In this document: positions 61,403 to 64,000 of the stretch, piece by piece
Numbering within the stretch: the stretch's first letter is position 1
How the letters are laid out: each line of letters starts with the position of its first letter
DNA from: Dalbergia cochinchinensis
Taxonomy: Eukaryota > Streptophyta > Magnoliopsida > Fabales > Fabaceae
Assembly (NCBI GenBank): GCA_031216125.1
Contig: CM062368.1
Span: forward strand, 37,830,376-37,894,375
DNA length: 64,000 bases
Direction: 5' to 3'
Program-made: the position numbers and the translations under genes
Notes under the pieces: generated by a model
The model's input: the letters and a program-made list of their open reading frames with translations, nothing else
What the model was told of the DNA's origin: nothing
Databases searched by the model: none

Positions 61403-61936
61403 CTACTGCGGGCCTTTCTAAAAAGGAGGGATGTATCCGATCCATTGGGCTATCTCGGCCGGGGTGGCTATGCGCTGCATCATTCGGGCTTGAGCTCCAT
61501 GGTAGGGGATCATCCTCACCCACCCTCCACGTACTGGCTGAGCAACAGAAGCTTCGCTACCCTCCCCAAAGTCCATCGGCATAGTGGGGAAGGATCCCTC
61601 AGAAGGTACCTGAGTGGCAGAGTCCTCCAAAGGGTTTGTCTCAGAGAATGATGAGGGCGAGCGGGGTACATACTATGGGTAGTCCCGGATGGCAGAAGCT
61701 ATCGGTGGGGTGCGCCGGATCCGCTCCTCTCGAGGGCGTGCGCACTCAAACACGAAGTCGTCACCGAAGGGTGAGACAGGAGAGAATCGATGGCTATGTA
61801 CAGAGTGACTAAAGGGCCGTCCAACGAACATAAATACACGAACGATGCAGCTACCCACAAAATGGTATGACCCGTAGTCCAGATCATGATGCACCTCCCA
61901 CGTTGGGGTGTCCACAAAAATCACGAACGTCGCCAT
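61403..61936 (-). pseudogene. Second copy of the LTR-embedded 177-codon reading frame
   Basis: It starts with ATG at 61936 and the inferred stop is at 61405-61403, the same 177 codons as 57551-58084 with no indel. It starts MATFVIFVDTPTWEVHHDLD. In-frame stops here are after RDYP (about codon 87) and after YIPPF (about codon 173), where copy 1 has glutamine codons. The ATG is again preceded by a pyrimidine-rich tract and TTTTCAG. Function unknown. Confidence 0.6.
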
Positions 61937-62333
61937 CTGAAAACGTGACAGAGGAAAAGAGATAGAGGGAGTGAGAATCTCGCTAAAGAATCTCAATAGG
62001 GCCTCCTACTACCTAGGTGTCATCGTCTACGTCCTCAGGAACCTTGGGTTTAGTATACAAAATAAGTGAGCATGCATTAAGTCCATTTTTAAGCTTTGAA
62101 ACATGGTTAGCCAAGGTCCATTCATTTTAGTATGATTCTTAATGTCATGGATGCAACATATTAAAGAATGTATGCAATATATTAAAGAATATTTGCATGG
62201 CTCTACTTAATGCAAGAATAATAATCATAATATCAAGAACATCATAATAGTGGCAATTGAATCACATATGGGAACACTTTGTGACATAATCATCATACTT
62301 TACTTCCTCATAGGCCACCCTAAAAGACAATCA

Positions 62334-62604
62334 TTCTGGGGGTGCTCGGCCGAACTGGTGTACCCAGAACGTGTCACATCTCTAGGTTATGAGCTCATAC
62401 CTTAACTAGTCGTCACTAGTTCTTACTTATCAATCCCGATAAGTGTATCATAATCATAAACATAATCCCGACTTATCCAGTATGGGCTAGGGGGCATTTC
62501 TTGGGGGTGCTCGGCCGAATCGGTGTCACCCAAGAATACATCTTGGTACCGATGTCACATGAGTTCTCTGGAGGTACTTGGCTGAACCAGTGTCATTTGA
62601 GAAC
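62334..62604 (-). other. Three conserved hairpins in inverted LTR copy 3
   Basis: Hairpins at 62334-62369 (arms TTCTGGG/CCCAGAA), 62498-62536 (TTCTTGGG/CCCAAGAA) and 62563-62604 (GTTCTC/GAGAAC). The cores are variants of GACACCGGTTCGGCCGAG. The order and spacing match copy 1. The first corresponds to the degraded third hairpin there. Confidence 0.75.
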
Positions 62605-64000
62605 TTATCTTAGTACCTCATAAATAAAAATCTCATAGGTTTTCAAAAACTTTCTAAGTCCCCAAATTTGTCAGAAATTCGGCAGCATAACAGCAGCATG
62701 CCGAATCTCTTCCAAATTTACTTTATGCCACATAAGTCAGTCAAACATGCATCCTCCATCATAATTTCATGCGTTCTGATGATCATTCTCATACATTCAC
62801 AAGCAACATTGAAAATTCATCATGCTCTTGATCCTACGGTATCTTATGCTTTGACCCTTACGGGCCTTAAACTTGAGATATAATTATTCTATCATTTTTT
62901 ATCAACCTCTTATGCACCTAAGGATTTACTTCTAACAAATCTTACCTTCATTTATGTTCCTTAATAATTTTGGGCAGCACCATACCCCAAGGCAGAGTTA
63001 CATATCTATGATTATGGGGTTTTAGAACTTACGGTTTAGACCCTTTCTCGGATTCGTTTTCGCCTAAGGCGCTATAAATTAAATATAAACCATTTATGAG
63101 GTGTTCCTAAACCTTTGAAATAATTATAAATCATTTATACCACATTTTAAGGGTGCTGTACAGAAACAGAAAACTAAATGTTGGCCCTTGTAGTTAGATG
63201 AAACTCATTCCAAGCTCATCTTTATTACATGACCGAAATTATGCATTCAAAGAATGCTCCCACATTAAACTTTAACTTGAGATAAAATGGGCAAGTCTTT
63301 GAGCTCTAAGGTCTTTAAGTGATGACAAAATGTAAATATGCCATGCGCATCATTTTTATCTTTCATTATAAAGTAAAGTGAGAACTTAAAGTAAATATGC
63401 AAGACTTGAAATATAAATATGCAAGGCTTGAAATAAATATGCAAGACTTGAAATTTAAATATGCAAGACTTGAAAGTAAATATGCAATGCAAGTTCATTT
63501 CTTTATTTTAGTGTTCTAGGCCCAGCAACAATCGACTTTAAGGCCGAAATAGAAAGGCTTCAAGAATTAATTAGGTGATAATGCAAGTCTTGTTTTAATC
63601 TTTGAGTCCTTAGGTGATAACTTGGAAAATAAAGATGCAAGGCAAGAATATAATCATGAGTGCAAGCTCAAAATAAATATGCAAGTTCATTTATATCTTA
63701 TTAGAGCTCATTCAAGACTTTTAATGGAACTTAAACCTCAACCCAAACTCATCATGACAAGATAAACTGAAGACAAGAGTTCTTAGGACTCAAAATAATA
63801 TTCCTTAAAGAAACAAAGCCATAAGTGATCTATATATCATTTTCATGAAAATTCAAGCTTTAAAGATTTCTTTGTGGTGAACATAAAGTCACCATTTAGA
63901 ACTCTCATCGTCAAGCTATCATGTTGGACCATCCAACAAGTGTTGGCCAAAATCATGAAGAAGAGAAAAGGAAAGGAACCGAAAATTTTAAGAAGGAAAA

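Larger units (their letters stand above)
60943..64000 (-). mobile_element. Inverted long-LTR copy 3, truncated by the window end
   Basis: It starts TGTAAGATCCTAATTTTTAA, the reverse complement of the LTR 3' end, and runs on with clear homology to copy 1 in reverse order: the 177-codon cassette (61936-61403), the hairpin trio (62334-62604), and the TTTCGGCCTTAAAGTCGATTG block at 63529-63550. The 5' part of the LTR and anything beyond it lie outside the window, so I cannot say whether it is a solo LTR or part of a full element. Confidence 0.8.

Overview
This is plant nuclear DNA, almost certainly from a eudicot and probably a legume. The evidence is intron-rich genes with canonical plant splice sites, a cytochrome P450 whose sequence looks most like the legume CYP83/CYP71-clan enzymes, and a dense load of plant-type transposable elements (Mutator-like, PIF/Harbinger-like, hAT-like MITEs, Athila-type Ty3/gypsy, Copia relics, very long LTRs). 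The legume assignment is inference. No bacterial-type operons, rRNA, tRNA or CRISPR were seen.

Only three genes look intact, all on the minus strand. (1) 3472-7156: a nine-exon, 513-residue WVD2-like 7 / TPX2-family microtubule protein, with two related short elements in its introns. (2) 10873-16205: an eight-exon, 809-residue peptidyl-serine alpha-galactosyltransferase with an obvious internal duplication that repeats exon sizes and intron phases. (3) 40670-46027: a two-exon, 501-residue cytochrome P450 with a 3.85-kb intron full of insertions.

Between the genes: 1-3471 is AT-rich with a 209-bp tandem duplication; 7157-10872 holds a decayed Copia gag; 16970-18336 is an element with about 130-bp inverted ends and GC-rich cargo; 19465-25305 is a complete but dead Mutator-like element with about 110-bp terminal inverted repeats and a 9-bp target duplication; 25834-33839 is an internally deleted Athila-type retrotransposon whose 3' LTR is followed by another primer-binding site and leader; 34400-34850 is a PIF/Harbinger relic; 35483-35982 is a 500-N assembly gap, beside a fold-back element at 35983-37860.

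From 47734 to the window end is a nest of one long-LTR family (LTR about 4.9-5.2 kb, TGTAAC...GTTACA ends). A minus-strand copy is interrupted by a plus-strand solo LTR (48451-58524), itself interrupted by a younger solo LTR (52641-57508) with a perfect 5-bp target duplication. A further copy begins at 60943 and leaves the window. These LTRs carry the two most unusual signals: a repeated hairpin with a palindromic CGGCCG loop whose outer stem changes sequence but keeps pairing, and a 177-codon reading frame of unknown function kept without indels in two copies.
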